From Spirochaetales bacterium (GTDB taxonomy: Bacteria > Spirochaetota > Spirochaetia > DTKZ01), in the NCBI GenBank assembly GCA_031274005.1, contig JAISQU010000208.1, forward strand, positions 1 through 13,056: a stretch of DNA of 13,056 nucleotides, given 5' to 3'. Within the stretch, counting starts at the first letter, position 1; each line of letters opens with the position of its first letter. This document shows, one piece after another, positions 12,873 through 13,056 of the stretch. Position numbers and translations under genes: made by a program. The notes under the pieces were generated by a model. It saw only the letters and a list, made by a program, of their open reading frames with translations, was not told where the DNA came from and did not search any database.

Positions 12873-12941
12873 TACCCCGGAGCTTGCTCTTGGGTAGTTC
12901 ATTAGAAGTCCGACAGGCTCCTAACGTATTACTACCCGAGC
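12873..12941 (+). repeat. Overlapping palindromes, REP-like or structured RNA
   Basis: TACCCCGGAGC (12873-12883) can pair with GCTCTTGGGTA (12886-12896). The same right arm, as GCTC-TT-GGGTAGT (12886-12898), pairs better with ACTACCCGAGC (12931-12941). The two folds exclude each other. The first resembles dispersed extragenic palindromes; the second could be an RNA stem with a 32-nt loop. Orientation is undetermined. Confidence 0.35.
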
Positions 12942-12983
12942 TGGTTCCAAAATGAAAACCCTAATCATTCGCGCGCATTTTTG

Positions 12984-13041
12984 CTCGGCCCATAGCATTT
13001 GTATACGCCGGGGCTTTTTAGGGCCTCTTGCCCTGTTGCTG
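12984..13041 (-). repeat. Right copy of the window-flanking inverted repeat
   Basis: Read on the minus strand, 13041-13020 is identical over 22 bases to 49-70. After a variable AT/GC patch, GTATACAAA (13006-12998) and GGGCCGA (about 12990-12984) recur. Together with the left copy it encloses the whole gene set in inverted orientation, about 12.9 kb apart. Confidence 0.7.
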
Positions 13042-13056
13042 TTATTCATAAACACG

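Larger units (their letters stand above)
12830..13056. other. Non-coding right end with palindromes and repeat
   Basis: No gene is seen. An imperfect hairpin at 12873-12896 (TACCC...GGGTA with AGC/GCT inside) shares its right arm with a second, longer pairing: 12886-12898 pairs with 12931-12941 over 11 bp with a two-base bulge. The last 73 bases hold the inverted copy of the left-end repeat. No tRNA or known ncRNA is recognised. Confidence 0.5.

Noticed and set aside
12886..12941. Integron attC-like recombination site
   Set aside because: CCTAACG near 12921 recalled an attC core, but the paired RYYYAAC and GTTRRRY heptamers and the usual imperfect arms are not present.
1..13056. CRISPR array, tRNA or rRNA genes
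   Set aside because: No evenly spaced direct repeats, no cloverleaf with a recognisable T-arm and no rRNA-like sequence were seen on either strand.

Overview
The window is a chromosomal segment of a bacterium of roughly medium GC content, dominated by a complete sulfate-uptake and sulfate-to-sulfide pathway in two converging operons. The style suggests a diderm anaerobe: a periplasmic binding protein with a Sec signal, a [4Fe-4S] APS reductase, a ferredoxin-type siroheme sulfite reductase and Fn3 repeats. From general recollection I lean towards a spirochaete of the Treponema lineage, but no rRNA or marker gene here settles it.

Layout. Positions 1-246 are non-coding, with one copy of a repeat (about 49-106) and two short hairpins. 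An unrecognised 127-residue protein (247-630) is followed by a large stem-loop and a CorA-family divalent-cation transporter (752-1681). Positions 1682-1966 are non-coding and hairpin-rich. On the minus strand, 1967-2812 is a fibronectin type III fragment without a credible start. At 2903-2954 there is a good sigma70-type promoter with a 14-bp perfect palindrome. It opens the plus-strand operon: siroheme sulfite reductase, TusA-like sulfur carrier, MoeB/ThiF/HesA-like E1 enzyme and an EamA permease. This operon meets, tail to tail with a 6-nt overlap, a seven-gene minus-strand operon transcribed from about 12,720: sbp/cysP, cysT, cysW, cysA, cysH, cysD, cysN. The right end (12,730-13,056) is non-coding, with hairpins and an inverted copy of the left-end repeat.

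How the genes fit together. CysP-T-W-A imports sulfate. CysD-CysN activates it to APS. CysH carries the CC...CxxC iron-sulfur cysteines of APS reductases, so it should reduce APS directly to sulfite; no APS kinase is encoded here. The plus-strand reductase should take sulfite to sulfide. TusA and the E1-like protein suggest that some sulfur is handled as protein-bound persulfide or thiocarboxylate, and the permease may move a sulfur metabolite. Most junctions inside the operons overlap by 1-11 nt or leave about 10-20 nt, which suggests translational coupling.

Points of most interest: a near-identical 14-bp palindromic element at both operon promoters; a 12-codon leader ORF ending 2 nt before the sulfate-binding-protein start, with a segment able to mask either ribosome-binding site; a TusA-like protein with Gly-Gly near its C-terminus beside an E1-like enzyme; and inverted repeats near both window ends.
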